Positions 8,568 to 17,988 of a DNA stretch of 40,780 nucleotides are shown here, in pieces (positions within the stretch are counted from its first letter, which is position 1; every line of letters begins with the position of its first letter). The stretch is from Acidobacteriaceae bacterium (lineage in GTDB: Bacteria; Acidobacteriota; Terriglobia; Terriglobales; Acidobacteriaceae), in the NCBI GenBank assembly GCA_031296355.1, contig JARLFX010000381.1:1-40780 (forward strand), given 5' to 3'. The notes under the pieces were generated by a model. That model did not search any database. It saw only the letters and a program-made list of their open reading frames with translations, and was not told the origin of the DNA. Made by a program: the position numbers and the translations under genes.

Positions 8568-9977
8568 ATGAAGCGCGCCAATATCGTCGGCGCAGGGCCC
8601 AACGGACTGGCAGCCGCGATTGTGCTGGCGCGCGCCGGATACCGGGTGGAGGTGTTTGAGGCTGAGGCGCAGGCGGGGGGGGCGGTGCGCACCATGGAGC
8701 TGACGCTGCCGGGGTTCCGGCATGATTTTGGGTCGGCGGTGCATCCGATGGCGGCGGGGTCTCCTTTTTTCAATGAGTTACCGCTGAGGATATTGGGGTT
8801 GCACTGGATCCATGGGGATGCGGCGGTGGCGCATCCGCTGGACGACGGCACGGCGGTGATGCTGGAGCACAAGCTACATGAAGCAGAGATGGAGTTTGGC
8901 GTGGACGGGGATGCGTGGCACCGGCTGGTGCATCCCACGGTGGAGCACTGGAAGTTTTTCGCGGAAGATGGATTACAGCCGCTGCTGCGTATTCCGAAAC
9001 ATCCGTTCCTGATGGCGCGGTTTGCGGCGCTTGGGTTGCAATCGGCGGAGCGGCTGGTGAAGCAGTTTCGCGACAGGCGGACGCGGGCGCTGTTTGGCGG
9101 GCTGGCAGCGCACTCGACCATGCGGTTCAGCCAGCCGTTGAGCGCGGCGGTGGCGCTGGTGCTGGGTGCGGCGGCGCACGCGGGCGGGTGGCCGGTTCCG
9201 CAGGGCGGGGCGCAGGCGATTCCCGATGCATTGATCGCGCACCTGCGGAAGCTCGGTGGGATGGTGCACACGTCGCGGCGCATTGCATCGCTGGATGAGT
9301 TGCAGGGCGACGTGACGATGTGCGATGTTTCGCCGCAGCAATTGCTGGCGATGGCTGGAGAGCGGCTGACGCCGGGATACCGGAAGACGCTGGGGCGATT
9401 CGAGCATGGGCCGGGAGCGTTCAAGGTGGACTATGCGCTGAGCGAACCGATTCCGTGGCGGGCCAAGGAGTGCAGGCGGGCGATCACGGTGCACCTGGGC
9501 GGGTCGTTCGCGGAGATTGCGCAGGCAGAGGATGCGGTGGGGCAGGGGCGGACGGCGGAGCAACCGTTTGTGCTGCTGGCGCAGCCGACGCTGTTTGACC
9601 CGAGCCGTGCACCGGAGGGGAAGCATGTGGCGTGGGCGTATTGCCATGTGCCGAATGGGTCTACCGAAGATATGACGGGGAGGATCGAGGCGCAGATCGA
9701 GCGGTTTGCGCCGGGTTTCCGCGATTGCGTGCTGGCGCGGAACACGTCTTCGCCAGCACGGCTGGAGGCAATGGATGAGAATCTGCGGGGCGGCGATGTG
9801 GGCGGCGGCGCGATGAATTTGCGGCAAACGGCGCTGCGGCCGGGGGCAGGCAGCTATGCGACGGGGACGAAGGGACTATATATATGTTCAGCCTCTACGC
9901 CGCCGGGCGGGGGAGTGCATGGGATGTGCGGCTACAACGCCGCGAAGATGGCGCTGCGCGATGCGCTACGGGGTTGA
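8568..9977 (+). CDS. Phytoene desaturase-like FAD-dependent oxidoreductase
   Basis: This is a 469-residue flavoprotein of the CrtI-like amine-oxidase superfamily. The N-terminal dinucleotide-binding motif is VGAGPNGLAAAI (GxGxxG), followed by VEVFEAEAQAGGAVRT, where Glu would bind the FAD ribose. The C-terminus has STPPGGGVHGMCGYNAAKMAL, the second FAD contact typical of carotenoid desaturase-like enzymes. Substrate is unknown: there is no phytoene synthase nearby, and this NAD(P)/FAD subgroup is often uncharacterised. The frame extends to a GTG at 8535, but MKRANIVGAG (ATG 8568) fits the family start. The next gene begins 17 nt after the stop, so the two are probably cotranscribed. Confidence 0.85.
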   Translation: MKRANIVGAGPNGLAAAIVLARAGYRVEVFEAEAQAGGAVRTMELTLPGFRHDFGSAVHPMAAGSPFFNELPLRILGLHWIHGDAAVAHPLDDGTAVMLEHKLHEAEMEFGVDGDAWHRLVHPTVEHWKFFAEDGLQPLLRIPKHPFLMARFAALGLQSAERLVKQFRDRRTRALFGGLAAHSTMRFSQPLSAAVALVLGAAAHAGGWPVPQGGAQAIPDALIAHLRKLGGMVHTSRRIASLDELQGDVTMCDVSPQQLLAMAGERLTPGYRKTLGRFEHGPGAFKVDYALSEPIPWRAKECRRAITVHLGGSFAEIAQAEDAVGQGRTAEQPFVLLAQPTLFDPSRAPEGKHVAWAYCHVPNGSTEDMTGRIEAQIERFAPGFRDCVLARNTSSPARLEAMDENLRGGDVGGGAMNLRQTALRPGAGSYATGTKGLYICSASTPPGGGVHGMCGYNAAKMALRDALRG

Positions 9978-9994
9978 TGGCTGAAGGAGGCAGT

Positions 9995-10303
9995 ATGCTG
10001 GCGAGTTTTTCTGTGGTGCCGATGGGTACTGGCGAGGGCGTAAAGGAACTGGTGGCGGAGGCGGTGGCGATTGTGGATGCTTCCGGGCTGGCGTACCAAC
10101 TGGGGCCGATGCATACGGTGGTGGAAGGCGAACCGGGCGAGGTGATATCCGTAATCATGCAGTGTCATCGCAAGGTGCTGGAACTGGCGCCGCGGGTGCT
10201 GACCAGCATCACGCTGGATGAACGCAAGGGCGCGACGGGGCGGTTGCTGGGGAAGGTGCGGGACGTGGAAGAGATATTGGGGAAGAAGGCGGCGCGAGGG
10301 TAG
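9995..10303 (+). CDS. MTH1187/YkoF-type thiamine-binding protein
   Basis: This 102-residue single-domain protein matches the DUF77/MTH1187 fold: start MLASFSVVPMGTGEGVKEL, middle YQLGPMHTVVEGEPGEV, and C-terminal DERKGATGRLLGKVRDVEEI. Family members are small ferredoxin-fold proteins that bind thiamine or its pyrimidine part, often as tetramers. The start at 9995 is fixed by AAGGAGG at 9984-9990. An alternative ATG at 9977 overlaps the previous stop but has no ribosome site. It lies in an apparent two-gene operon with the FAD oxidoreductase; no thiamine biosynthesis gene is nearby, so the ligand here is inferred from the family. Confidence 0.85.
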   Translation: MLASFSVVPMGTGEGVKELVAEAVAIVDASGLAYQLGPMHTVVEGEPGEVISVIMQCHRKVLELAPRVLTSITLDERKGATGRLLGKVRDVEEILGKKAARG

Positions 10304-10361
10304 CGGTGGGCGTGTCCTGTGCGGATTTGTTGTAGCAAGAAGATACATACCGCTGCGGAAA

Positions 10362-10400
10362 CCCAGGTCTCAGAAGCGAGACCTGGGGCACCCGCTTCTG
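10362..10400. repeat. REP-like palindrome in the GH28 upstream region
   Basis: A perfect 10-bp inverted repeat, CCCAGGTCTC and GAGACCTGGG, with loop AGAAGC lies at 10362-10387. It runs directly into TGGGGCACCCGCTTCTG (10384-10400), which is nearly identical to 4555-4571. It may act as a terminator for the thiamine-binding gene or simply be a dispersed repeat. Confidence 0.6.
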
Positions 10401-10507
10401 TGGTGATGAAGAGACTCTGGGCGTTGTTGTGCGTCTACCAGATGGGCGGGATGACAAGCGGCGGCTGGTTGGCAGAGGATGTTGGGGTACGGCTTGTAAG
10501 GAGCGTT

Positions 10508-11887
10508 ATGCGACGGTTTGCGGTGGTATTGGGAGTGATGGGGCTGGCGTTTGCGCCGGCGATGTATGCGCAGGATACGCGCACGGTGACGGAGCCGGTG
10601 ATTCCGGCGGCATGCGTGACGCTGGATGCGCAGATCGTGGGCGCGGCGGGGAATATTGCCGCGGCGGACGAGGCGAAGCTGGATACGGCGCGCATTCAGA
10701 AAGCACTGGATAGTTGCGGCAAGGGTAAGGCGGTTGAGCTGGCGGCGAAGGGCGCGAACAACGCGTTTTTGAGTGGGCCGCTGCAGTTGCGCACCGGGGT
10801 AACGCTGCTTATTGACAAGGGTGTGACGTTGTTTGGGTCGCGCGATGCGGAGCAGTTTGCTACGTCTCGGGGAAGCTGCGGGGTGGTGAATGAGGCGGGC
10901 AAGGGCGGATGCAGGCCGTTGATCGCGGTGAGCGATGTGAAGGATGCGGCGATCATGGGCGACGGCGTGATCGATGGGCGCGGCGGCAGGAAGATACTGG
11001 GCAAGGATAAGTCGTGGTGGGAGCTGGCGGAGGATGCGCGGACGCATGGGCATCAGCAGTGCTTCCGGCTGATTGTGGCGAGCCATGCGGATCGTTTTAC
11101 GCTGTACCGCATTACGCTGAAGAACTCGCCGAACTTTCACATGGTCTACAACGCAGGTGATGGGTTTACGGTGTGGGGATTGAAGATCGATACGCCGAAG
11201 CGGGGCGCGCGGAACACCGACGGCGTTGATCCGGGGAATGGCTCAAAGAACATCACGATCACGCAGAGCTTTATCCGCACGGGCGATGACAATGTGGCGA
11301 TCAAGGGTGGCACCGGCGGCGTGACCAACATGACGGTGAGCCATAACCATTTCTACTGGGGCCATGGTATGTCTATCGGCAGCGAGACGAATGGCGGGGT
11401 GAGCAAGATCCGGGTGACGGATCTGTCGCTGGATGGGCCGGACAACGGGATTCGCATCAAATCGAATGCATCGCGAGGCGGGCTGGTGCATGACGTGGTG
11501 TATGACGATGTGTGCGTGCGGGATTCGCCGAACCCGATCACGCTGGATACCAGCTATTCCGCGGCGGGCAGCCTGGAAGGGAAGCTCTTTCCGGAGTACA
11601 GGGATGTGACGCTGCATAACGTGCGGGTGAGTGGAGGGGGCAAGATATCGTTCAACGGCTACTCGCATGAGTATCGCGCAGGCGTGAACCTGGATACGGT
11701 CGTGCTGACGGATTATGACAATGTGGCGGCGTACAAGTATTCGATCAACCACGCGGATATCAAGCTGGGGCCGGGGCCGGTGAACCTGAAGGTTGAGGGC
11801 GGCGCGGATTCGACGGTAACAGGCAACGCGGGTGAAGGCGTGGTGGCTGGGTGCAAGGAGAAGTTTGTGCCGTTTCCGTTGCTGTAA
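10508..11887 (+). CDS. Secreted glycoside hydrolase family 28 (polygalacturonase-like)
   Basis: This is a 459-residue parallel beta-helix enzyme. GH28 members hydrolyse alpha-galacturonosyl or rhamnogalacturonan bonds in pectin. The catalytic signatures are in order: NTDGVDP (Asp238), TGDDN (Asp260, Asp261), WGHGMSIGSE (His286) and RIKSN (Arg316, Lys318). The N-terminus MRRFAVVLGVMGLAFAPAMY followed by AQD is a signal peptide with a predicted cut near residue 21. ATG 10508 is chosen because AAGGAG lies 6-7 nt upstream and because it begins the signal peptide; the frame stays open to 10319 through repeat sequence. It fits an acidobacterium living on plant litter. Exact pectin substrate is not known. 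Confidence 0.93.
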   Translation: MRRFAVVLGVMGLAFAPAMYAQDTRTVTEPVIPAACVTLDAQIVGAAGNIAAADEAKLDTARIQKALDSCGKGKAVELAAKGANNAFLSGPLQLRTGVTLLIDKGVTLFGSRDAEQFATSRGSCGVVNEAGKGGCRPLIAVSDVKDAAIMGDGVIDGRGGRKILGKDKSWWELAEDARTHGHQQCFRLIVASHADRFTLYRITLKNSPNFHMVYNAGDGFTVWGLKIDTPKRGARNTDGVDPGNGSKNITITQSFIRTGDDNVAIKGGTGGVTNMTVSHNHFYWGHGMSIGSETNGGVSKIRVTDLSLDGPDNGIRIKSNASRGGLVHDVVYDDVCVRDSPNPITLDTSYSAAGSLEGKLFPEYRDVTLHNVRVSGGGKISFNGYSHEYRAGVNLDTVVLTDYDNVAAYKYSINHADIKLGPGPVNLKVEGGADSTVTGNAGEGVVAGCKEKFVPFPLL

Positions 11888-12265
11888 GCAGGAGACGGTG
11901 GGCAGCCCATGCCATTGCGGCGGGATGGGGTGCGGCTTTAGGCGTAATAGCTGGATCGGGGGCTGGCTTACATGGATAGGCCGGTGGGGAGCTGTTTGGC
12001 GGCGACAGAGGGAAAAATTCGTGGTACAACAGTGACCTCTACAGGTTTACCCGGAAGTGCAAGACGCACGGGGAGCCAGGTGACTGAAAAGTAAGGCTCA
12101 GTCTGCGAAATTCTTCTCTGAGTACAACTTTTATGCCATGCGTGATCCCTGTCACACCAGTAAAATCAAATGAAATGGGCGTTTAGTTCCGAAATGGAAG
12201 TAGATGATACGCATATTCGGGCACTAATGCCGTAAGGTGGTTGCGACGCCGCACGATGAGGTGAG
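11888..12265. other. 378-nt intergenic leader of the HD-GYP gene
   Basis: No gene is seen on either strand. The part from about 12090 to 12240 is less GC-rich than its surroundings and probably holds the promoter of the HD-GYP/ABC operon. A small GGCA-CTAA-TGCC hairpin lies near 12222. I looked for the conserved core of the cyclic-di-GMP-I riboswitch here and did not see it. Confidence 0.4.
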
Positions 12266-14719
12266 ATGCCAACTCGAGTGAAGATCCTGATCGTGCTGAT
12301 GCTTGCATCGGCAGCCTGGAGTGTGAAGTGGGCGGCGTCAGGCCCACATGGACACGACTGGGTGAGGTTCGGCGTCTATCTTGCGGCGGTGTTGCTGAGC
12401 TCTGGTTTGAAGGTGGCCATGCCCAAGGGCGATGGCACCATGTCGGTTAATTTCCCATTCATATTGCTGGGCATCCTGGAACTTGCGCCGGAGCAGGCCG
12501 TGGCGCTGGCGGCGATCAGCGTATTCGCACAGTGCCGGGTGCAGGTGCTGAAGCCGTTCACGGTGGTGCAGATCGCATTCAACGTGGGCAACGTGGTGGC
12601 TGCAACGGCGGTGGCGTGCTACGTGTACACCTGGTCTCTGCACTATCGCCATGAGATGGCGCCGGCGCTGGCGCTGGCGGCGACGGCATACTTTTTTGCG
12701 AATACGGTGCCGGTGGCGCTGGTGATTGCGTGGTCGAAGGGCGAGAAGCCGTTCAGCTTCTGGCGTCGGCAGTTCCCGTGGTATCTGCCGTTCTACCTGG
12801 TGGGCGCATTTCTTGCGGTCATCATTCATCTGACGACGGTGGATTTCGGCTGGCTGACATCGCTGCTGATCTTCCCGATCGTGTACACCATCTATCGCGC
12901 CTACCGTGCGCAGAGCCTTTCTATCCAGGAGCGGCAGCGCCATCTGGAAGAGACGGAGGCGCTGCATTTGCGCGCGATTGAAGGACTGGCGATGGCCATT
13001 GAGGCCAAGGACCAGAACACGCATGACCATCTGCTGCGGGTGCGCGTGTATGGGTCAGAGATCGGCAAGCTGATGGGCATGGATGAGCTGGGAATGCGGG
13101 CGCTGCTGACGGCATCGTTTCTGCATGACATCGGCAAGCTGGCGGTGCCGGAACACATCATCAATAAGCCGGGCAAGCTGACGCCGGAAGAGTTCGACAA
13201 GATGAAGATCCACCCGGTGGTGGGAGCGGACATTCTGGAGCGGGTGCGGTTCCCGTATCCCGTGGTGCCGATCGTGCGCTCGCACCATGAAGCGTGGGAC
13301 GGCAGCGGGTATCCGGATGGCTTGAAGGGCGAAGAGATTCCGCTGGGGGCGCGCATCCTGTCTGTGGTGGATTGCTTTGACGCGCTGGCGTCTGACCGGC
13401 CGTACCGCCGGGCGGTGCAGGTGCCGGAGGCGCTGGAACATATTAGGAGCAAGTCGGGGACGCAGTTTGATCCGGCGGTGGTGCGGATTCTGGAAGAGCA
13501 CTACCTGGAGCTGGAAGAGCTGGCGCGCAAGGAGAGCCAGACGCTGGCTCCGCTGATGACGAACCTGCGGATCGCGCGCGGCGCAGCGCCGGGAGCGGGA
13601 TTTGAAGAGCAGAACTACGAGGCTCCGCCGGAGATTCTGGAAGGCGATGCGCGCGGACCACTCTCAATGCACCAGGGGGCGCTGGACCTGATCGCGGCGG
13701 CGAGCCAGGAGGCGCAGGCCATCTTTGAGATGAGCCGGACGCTGGGCAATTCGCTGAATTCGAATGAGACGGCCTCGATGATGTCATCGAGGCTGCGGCA
13801 GTGGATCGCATTCGACTGCTTTGCGATCTACGTGAACAACGGCAATCTGCTGATGCCGCACTATATGGACGGTGACTATGCGGAATCGCTTTCGATGGAG
13901 CCGGTGGCGCTGGGCGAGGGGATTTCAGGCTGGGTGGCGGCGACGGGCAAGACCATCATCAACGGCAATCCTGAGGTGGAGCCGAACCACGTGATGAACG
14001 CGGATAGCTCGCGCATACTGCGGTCTGCGCTGGCGTTGCCGCTGTATGGGCCGAATGGCGGCGTGTTTGGCGTGCTGACGCTGTATTCGGCGGCGGAGAA
14101 TGCATTTTCCAAGGACCATCTGCGTATTCTGCTGGCGGTGGAATCGAAGTTCTCGCTCTCGCTGCAGAATGCATTTGCCTTCCGCGACGTGAACACGCAT
14201 GCGCAGGTGGACTTCATTACGCAACTGCCGAATGTGCGGCAGTTCTTCATTGAGATGGAGCGCAAGCTGGATATGGCGCGGAACCTGACGGAGCCGCTGG
14301 GCATCGTGGTGTGCGATCTGAATTCGTTCAAAGCTGTAAATGACAAGTATGGTCACGTGATGGGCAATAAGCTGCTGCGCGTGATCGCGGATGCGTTGCG
14401 CAAGAGCTGCCGTAAGGAAGACGTGGTGGCACGCATGGGCGGCGATGAGTTTGTGATGCTTCTGCCGGGCGTGAATAGCAGCGCGTGGGCGCCGCGGCTG
14501 AAGCGGCTGGAGGCTTCTGTGCGCGAAGCATCGAAGACGCTGGGCATTGAGGTTACGACGAGCATTGGCGCAGCGTTCTACCCGGACGATTGCAGCTCTG
14601 CCGAGGCGCTGCTGGGGTTGGCTGACCGGCGGATGTACGCGCACAAGCAGCAGCTCGGACTGGCAGGGCACGACACGATTCCGCCGACTACGGCATCGAA
14701 GCTGGCAGGGGCGTTGTGA
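12266..14719 (+). CDS. Membrane HD-GYP / GAF / GGDEF cyclic-di-GMP turnover protein
   Basis: This 817-residue protein has an N-terminal block of six or so membrane helices (residues 5-215), a short coiled linker and then three domains. The HD-GYP phosphodiesterase domain contains LHDIGKL (His287, Asp288) and SHHEAWDGSGYPDG (GYP 348-350). A GAF sensor domain spans roughly 475-640. The C-terminal GGDEF diguanylate cyclase has an intact GGDEF at 725-729 and an RKED product-inhibition site (RxxD) five residues before it. Both synthesis and breakdown of cyclic-di-GMP are therefore possible, with direction set by unknown membrane or GAF signals. The stop overlaps the next gene by 4 nt (GTGA), coupling it to a peptide-type ABC transporter. 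Confidence 0.93.
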   Translation: MPTRVKILIVLMLASAAWSVKWAASGPHGHDWVRFGVYLAAVLLSSGLKVAMPKGDGTMSVNFPFILLGILELAPEQAVALAAISVFAQCRVQVLKPFTVVQIAFNVGNVVAATAVACYVYTWSLHYRHEMAPALALAATAYFFANTVPVALVIAWSKGEKPFSFWRRQFPWYLPFYLVGAFLAVIIHLTTVDFGWLTSLLIFPIVYTIYRAYRAQSLSIQERQRHLEETEALHLRAIEGLAMAIEAKDQNTHDHLLRVRVYGSEIGKLMGMDELGMRALLTASFLHDIGKLAVPEHIINKPGKLTPEEFDKMKIHPVVGADILERVRFPYPVVPIVRSHHEAWDGSGYPDGLKGEEIPLGARILSVVDCFDALASDRPYRRAVQVPEALEHIRSKSGTQFDPAVVRILEEHYLELEELARKESQTLAPLMTNLRIARGAAPGAGFEEQNYEAPPEILEGDARGPLSMHQGALDLIAAASQEAQAIFEMSRTLGNSLNSNETASMMSSRLRQWIAFDCFAIYVNNGNLLMPHYMDGDYAESLSMEPVALGEGISGWVAATGKTIINGNPEVEPNHVMNADSSRILRSALALPLYGPNGGVFGVLTLYSAAENAFSKDHLRILLAVESKFSLSLQNAFAFRDVNTHAQVDFITQLPNVRQFFIEMERKLDMARNLTEPLGIVVCDLNSFKAVNDKYGHVMGNKLLRVIADALRKSCRKEDVVARMGGDEFVMLLPGVNSSAWAPRLKRLEASVREASKTLGIEVTTSIGAAFYPDDCSSAEALLGLADRRMYAHKQQLGLAGHDTIPPTTASKLAGAL

Positions 14720-15570
14720 ACCGAGTGCGTGGAGTTTTGAGGCGCGCAGGCCGTACGCTGCTCCTCATGCTCTTTGTAGCAGCGGGGACGATACTGCTGG
14801 TACGGTTTGCGCCGGGATTCTTTTCAGACGAACGCGAGATGGATGCGAAGTATGCGGCGGCGGCGCGCAGCGAGATGCAGGCCGCAGGCGAGCAGACGCT
14901 GAGCCAGATCGCAGTACACGAGGTGAAGGGCTGGCTGCATGGCGATTTCGGTGAGTCGCGGCAGTACGAGGTGCCGGTGACGGAGTTGATCGGGCCGCGC
15001 ATTAAAGTTTCCGCGTGGCTACTGGTGCGCGGAATTTTTTATGGGTGGTTGCTGGCGCTGTGCGCGGCGTTGCCGGTAAGTGCAGCGCGCGGGGGCGCGG
15101 CGTTGTGGGGCGTGCCGTTCACGCTGCTGCTGGCGACGCCGACGGCGGCGCTGGCTACGGCGTGCATTCTGGCAGAGACAGGCGGGCCGGTGCTGGTGCT
15201 GGCGCTGCTGATCGCGGCGCGGGAGTTCAAGTTTTTGCTGCATGCGTTGCGCGGCACATGGAGTTCGCCGCATATGCTGCAGGGCCGGGCGCAGGGCTTG
15301 CCGCTACAGGCGTTGATCCGCCTGCATATTCTGCCGGACGTTGCGCCGCAGTTGTGTGCGCTGGCGACACTCTCGCTGGTGACGGCGCTGGGCGCGCTGG
15401 TTCCGGTGGAGGTGATCTTCAACGTGCCGGGGCTGGGGCAACTGGCGTGGACAGCGGTGATCAATCGTGATCTGCCGGTGCTGGTTGCAGTGAGTTTGCT
15501 GATGGCAGGCGCTATTGGCGTGGCGGGTATGCTGAGCGGCGAGAGGCAGACGCTGGAGGCGGCAGCATGA
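14716..15570 (+). CDS. ABC peptide-type importer permease, DppB-like
   Basis: This 284-residue permease has about six membrane helices. Its order is the DppB one: a first helix (LLLMLFVAAGTILLVRFAPG), a long periplasmic segment with WLHGDFGESRQYEVPV resembling the D-G-S signature region of oligopeptide permeases, then the core with the EAA-like loop RAQGLPLQALIRLHILPDV that contacts the ATPase. It is somewhat shorter than usual DppB proteins (about 310-340). The GTG start at 14716 overlaps the stop of the HD-GYP gene, and its own stop overlaps the next start by 4 nt. Substrate is probably a peptide or another ligand of family 5 binding proteins. Confidence 0.88.
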   Translation: MNRVRGVLRRAGRTLLLMLFVAAGTILLVRFAPGFFSDEREMDAKYAAAARSEMQAAGEQTLSQIAVHEVKGWLHGDFGESRQYEVPVTELIGPRIKVSAWLLVRGIFYGWLLALCAALPVSAARGGAALWGVPFTLLLATPTAALATACILAETGGPVLVLALLIAAREFKFLLHALRGTWSSPHMLQGRAQGLPLQALIRLHILPDVAPQLCALATLSLVTALGALVPVEVIFNVPGLGQLAWTAVINRDLPVLVAVSLLMAGAIGVAGMLSGERQTLEAAA

Positions 15571-16364
15571 GGAAGCGCGTGGCCGCAGGCATTCTGCTGG
15601 CGCTGATCGTTGCAAGTGTGCTGATGGTCTGGACGTCAAAGTATGGCTATGCATACCAGGACCGCGAGGCGACGATGGCGGCTGCGAGTGCACAGCACTG
15701 GACGGGGACGGATGCGCTGGGGCGTGACAGGACGGTGCGGGTGGCGGCGGCGCTGTTGATCGGGCTGGGAGGAGCGGCTGCGGCTGCGGCGATCACAACG
15801 GCGATTGCCGCGGCAGTAGGATTGCTAGCCGCATTCAGCCCTGCGCCGGTGGCGAGTGTGCTGATGTTTGTGAGCGATGTATTTCTCTCGCTGCCGTGGC
15901 TTTTTCTGTTGATGATGGCGAGGTCACTGCTGCCGCTGACGGCATCGCCGATGCAGATGGCCTTGATCACGTTCCTGGTGCTGGCGGCGCTGGGCTGGCC
16001 GGCGTGTGCACGGACGATCTATAGCGGGGCGAGAACGCTGCGGTCTTCGGAGTGGATGCTCCAGGGGCGGGCATCGGGGCTGCGGACGGGACAGTTGATC
16101 AAGCTGCATGTGGTGCCGTATCTGCGGCCGCTGCTGCTGCCACAGTTTCTGATCTGCGTGCCGGCGTTTATTGTGGCAGAGGCGAACCTGGGTGCGCTGG
16201 GGCTGGGAATTGGCGAGCCGGTGCCTTCGTGGGGCGGCATGCTGATGGAGCTGGATAATTCTGCGCTGCTGGCGCAATCGCACTGGGTGTATCTGCCGAT
16301 CATGCTGCTGGTGCTGGTGCTGCTGTTGATCGAGACTTTCACTATTGAGGAAAGACATGCGTAA
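15567..16364 (+). CDS. ABC peptide-type importer permease, DppC-like
   Basis: This is the 265-residue partner permease. It has an N-terminal helix, the DppC-type motif HWTGTDALGRD (residues 45-55) that precedes the core in this family, five further helices, and the coupling loop QGRASGLRTGQLIKLHVVPY. The C-terminal region contains EANLGALGLGIGEPVPSWGGML, a strongly conserved DppC feature. Start ATG 15567 overlaps the DppB-like stop (ATGA) and the stop overlaps the binding-protein start by 8 nt, so the transporter genes are translationally coupled. Confidence 0.9.
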   Translation: MRKRVAAGILLALIVASVLMVWTSKYGYAYQDREATMAAASAQHWTGTDALGRDRTVRVAAALLIGLGGAAAAAAITTAIAAAVGLLAAFSPAPVASVLMFVSDVFLSLPWLFLLMMARSLLPLTASPMQMALITFLVLAALGWPACARTIYSGARTLRSSEWMLQGRASGLRTGQLIKLHVVPYLRPLLLPQFLICVPAFIVAEANLGALGLGIGEPVPSWGGMLMELDNSALLAQSHWVYLPIMLLVLVLLLIETFTIEERHA

Positions 16365-17988
16365 ACTGCTTCACTTCTTCCTGGTGTGTGGTGTGATGTT
16401 TGCAATGGAAACAAGCGCTGCGCTGGGGCAGGGTGCGCCGCGGAGGGCGGGCGAGCTGGCGTGGGCCATTCGCTATGACCCGAAGACGTTCGATCCGGCG
16501 AAGGTGGATGAGACGGCTTCAGAGCAGGTGCGCTACCTGACGGGTGGCGTGCTGCTGCGGGTAAACCGGGTGACGCAGCGGGCGGAGCCGCAACTAGCGG
16601 AGAGCGTGAAGGTTTCTCCTGACGGCAAACTGCTGACCTTCAAGCTGCGCGAGGGGCTGAAGTTTTCTGACGGCAGCGCGCTGACCTCGGCTGATGCGGC
16701 TTGGTCGCTGCGGCGGGTGATTGCGCCGGAGACACAGGCGCCGGTGGCGGAAGAGTTTGTAACGCCGGGTGCGGTGAAGGTGAGTACTCCGGACCGGCTG
16801 ACGGTAGTGGTTGCGTTGCCGAAGCGCGTTGTGGGCGTGGATCATGTGTTCGATGAGATCGCGATTGAGCCGGCGAACCGCGCATCGGAAGGCCGGGTGA
16901 CGGCGGGGCCGTTTGTGGTGAGTGAGTACAAGCGCGGGCAATACGTGCGGCTGGCACGGAATCCGCACTACTGGCGGCACGACGGCGCGGGAGCGCAGCT
17001 GCCATATGCGAGCGGGATACGGCTGGACATTCTGAATAATCGCGAGCAGGAGATATCACTTTTTCAGCGCGGCGAGTATGACGTGATCGAGGGACTATCG
17101 CCGGAGTACTTCGACGTGGTGCAGCATAAGGCTCCGCAGACGGTGCGCGACCTGGGTGCCTCGCTGAACACGGAACAGATATGGTTCAACGAGGCGGGCG
17201 CGGCGGCGTTGCCAGATTACGAGAAGGCCTGGTTTCAGAGCCGGGGTTTCCGCGTGGCGGTGAGCCAGGCGATCCATCGCATGGACCTGGTGCGCATTGC
17301 ATACAGCGGCCATGCGACGCCAGCGTTCACCTTCGTGTCACCGGCGAATACGGTGTGGCACAACAAGGCGCTGAAGTATCCGCATGAGGGTGTGAGCGAG
17401 GCGAGGCAGTTGCTGGCTACAGCCGGGTTCCATATGCGCGGAGCGTTTCTTTACGATGCGGCTGGACACCAGGTGAAGTTTTCTATCGTGACGAATGCAG
17501 GCAATGTTGCGCGGGCGAAGATGGCGAGCCTGATCCAGCAGGACTTGTCGCAGGTGGGGATCCAGGTGACGATCGTGACGCTGGATTTTCCTGCACTGAT
17601 TGAACGGCTGATGCACAAGCAGGATTATGAGGCGTGCCTGCTAGGGATTTCGAACATGGAACCTGATCCGAATTCGATGATGAATGTATGGCTGAGCAGT
17701 TCGCCGAACCACCAGTGGAACCCGAGCGAGAAGACGCCGGCTACTGCGTGGGAGGCGGAGATCGACAAGCAGATGCAGTTGCAGGCGACGAGCGCGCTGC
17801 AACGCGTGCGCAAAGCGGCAGTGGACCGCGTGCAGCAGATCGTGGCGGACGAACAGCCGTTTATCTACCTGGTGTATCCGAATGTGCTGGATGCGATATC
17901 GCCGCAGTTGATGGGCGTGCAGCCCGCGGTGCTCTCGCCGGGGCTGGTGTGGAACGTGGATTCGATTCGGCGGAAGGCGCAACGATGA
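16357..17988 (+). CDS. Extracellular solute-binding protein, family 5
   Basis: This is a 543-residue periplasmic receptor of the DppA/OppA class. The N-terminus (MRKLLHFFLVCGVMFAMETS, then AALGQG) is a signal peptide without a lipobox cysteine. Family features include AIRYDPKTFDPAKVDE, LAESVKVSPDGKLLTFKLRE, SDGSALTSADAAWSLRRVI and NREQEISLFQRGEYDVIEG. The ATG at 16357 is preceded by GAGGAAAG; a TTG at 16345 would add four residues. It lies between the permease and ATPase genes and should deliver substrate to the DppB/DppC-like pair. The ligand (di- or oligopeptide, nickel, or other) cannot be decided from sequence. Confidence 0.92.
   Translation: MRKLLHFFLVCGVMFAMETSAALGQGAPRRAGELAWAIRYDPKTFDPAKVDETASEQVRYLTGGVLLRVNRVTQRAEPQLAESVKVSPDGKLLTFKLREGLKFSDGSALTSADAAWSLRRVIAPETQAPVAEEFVTPGAVKVSTPDRLTVVVALPKRVVGVDHVFDEIAIEPANRASEGRVTAGPFVVSEYKRGQYVRLARNPHYWRHDGAGAQLPYASGIRLDILNNREQEISLFQRGEYDVIEGLSPEYFDVVQHKAPQTVRDLGASLNTEQIWFNEAGAAALPDYEKAWFQSRGFRVAVSQAIHRMDLVRIAYSGHATPAFTFVSPANTVWHNKALKYPHEGVSEARQLLATAGFHMRGAFLYDAAGHQVKFSIVTNAGNVARAKMASLIQQDLSQVGIQVTIVTLDFPALIERLMHKQDYEACLLGISNMEPDPNSMMNVWLSSSPNHQWNPSEKTPATAWEAEIDKQMQLQATSALQRVRKAAVDRVQQIVADEQPFIYLVYPNVLDAISPQLMGVQPAVLSPGLVWNVDSIRRKAQR

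Noticed and set aside
12060..12265. Cyclic-di-GMP riboswitch before the HD-GYP gene
   Set aside because: The conserved core and tetraloop-receptor pattern of the GEMM class were not found.
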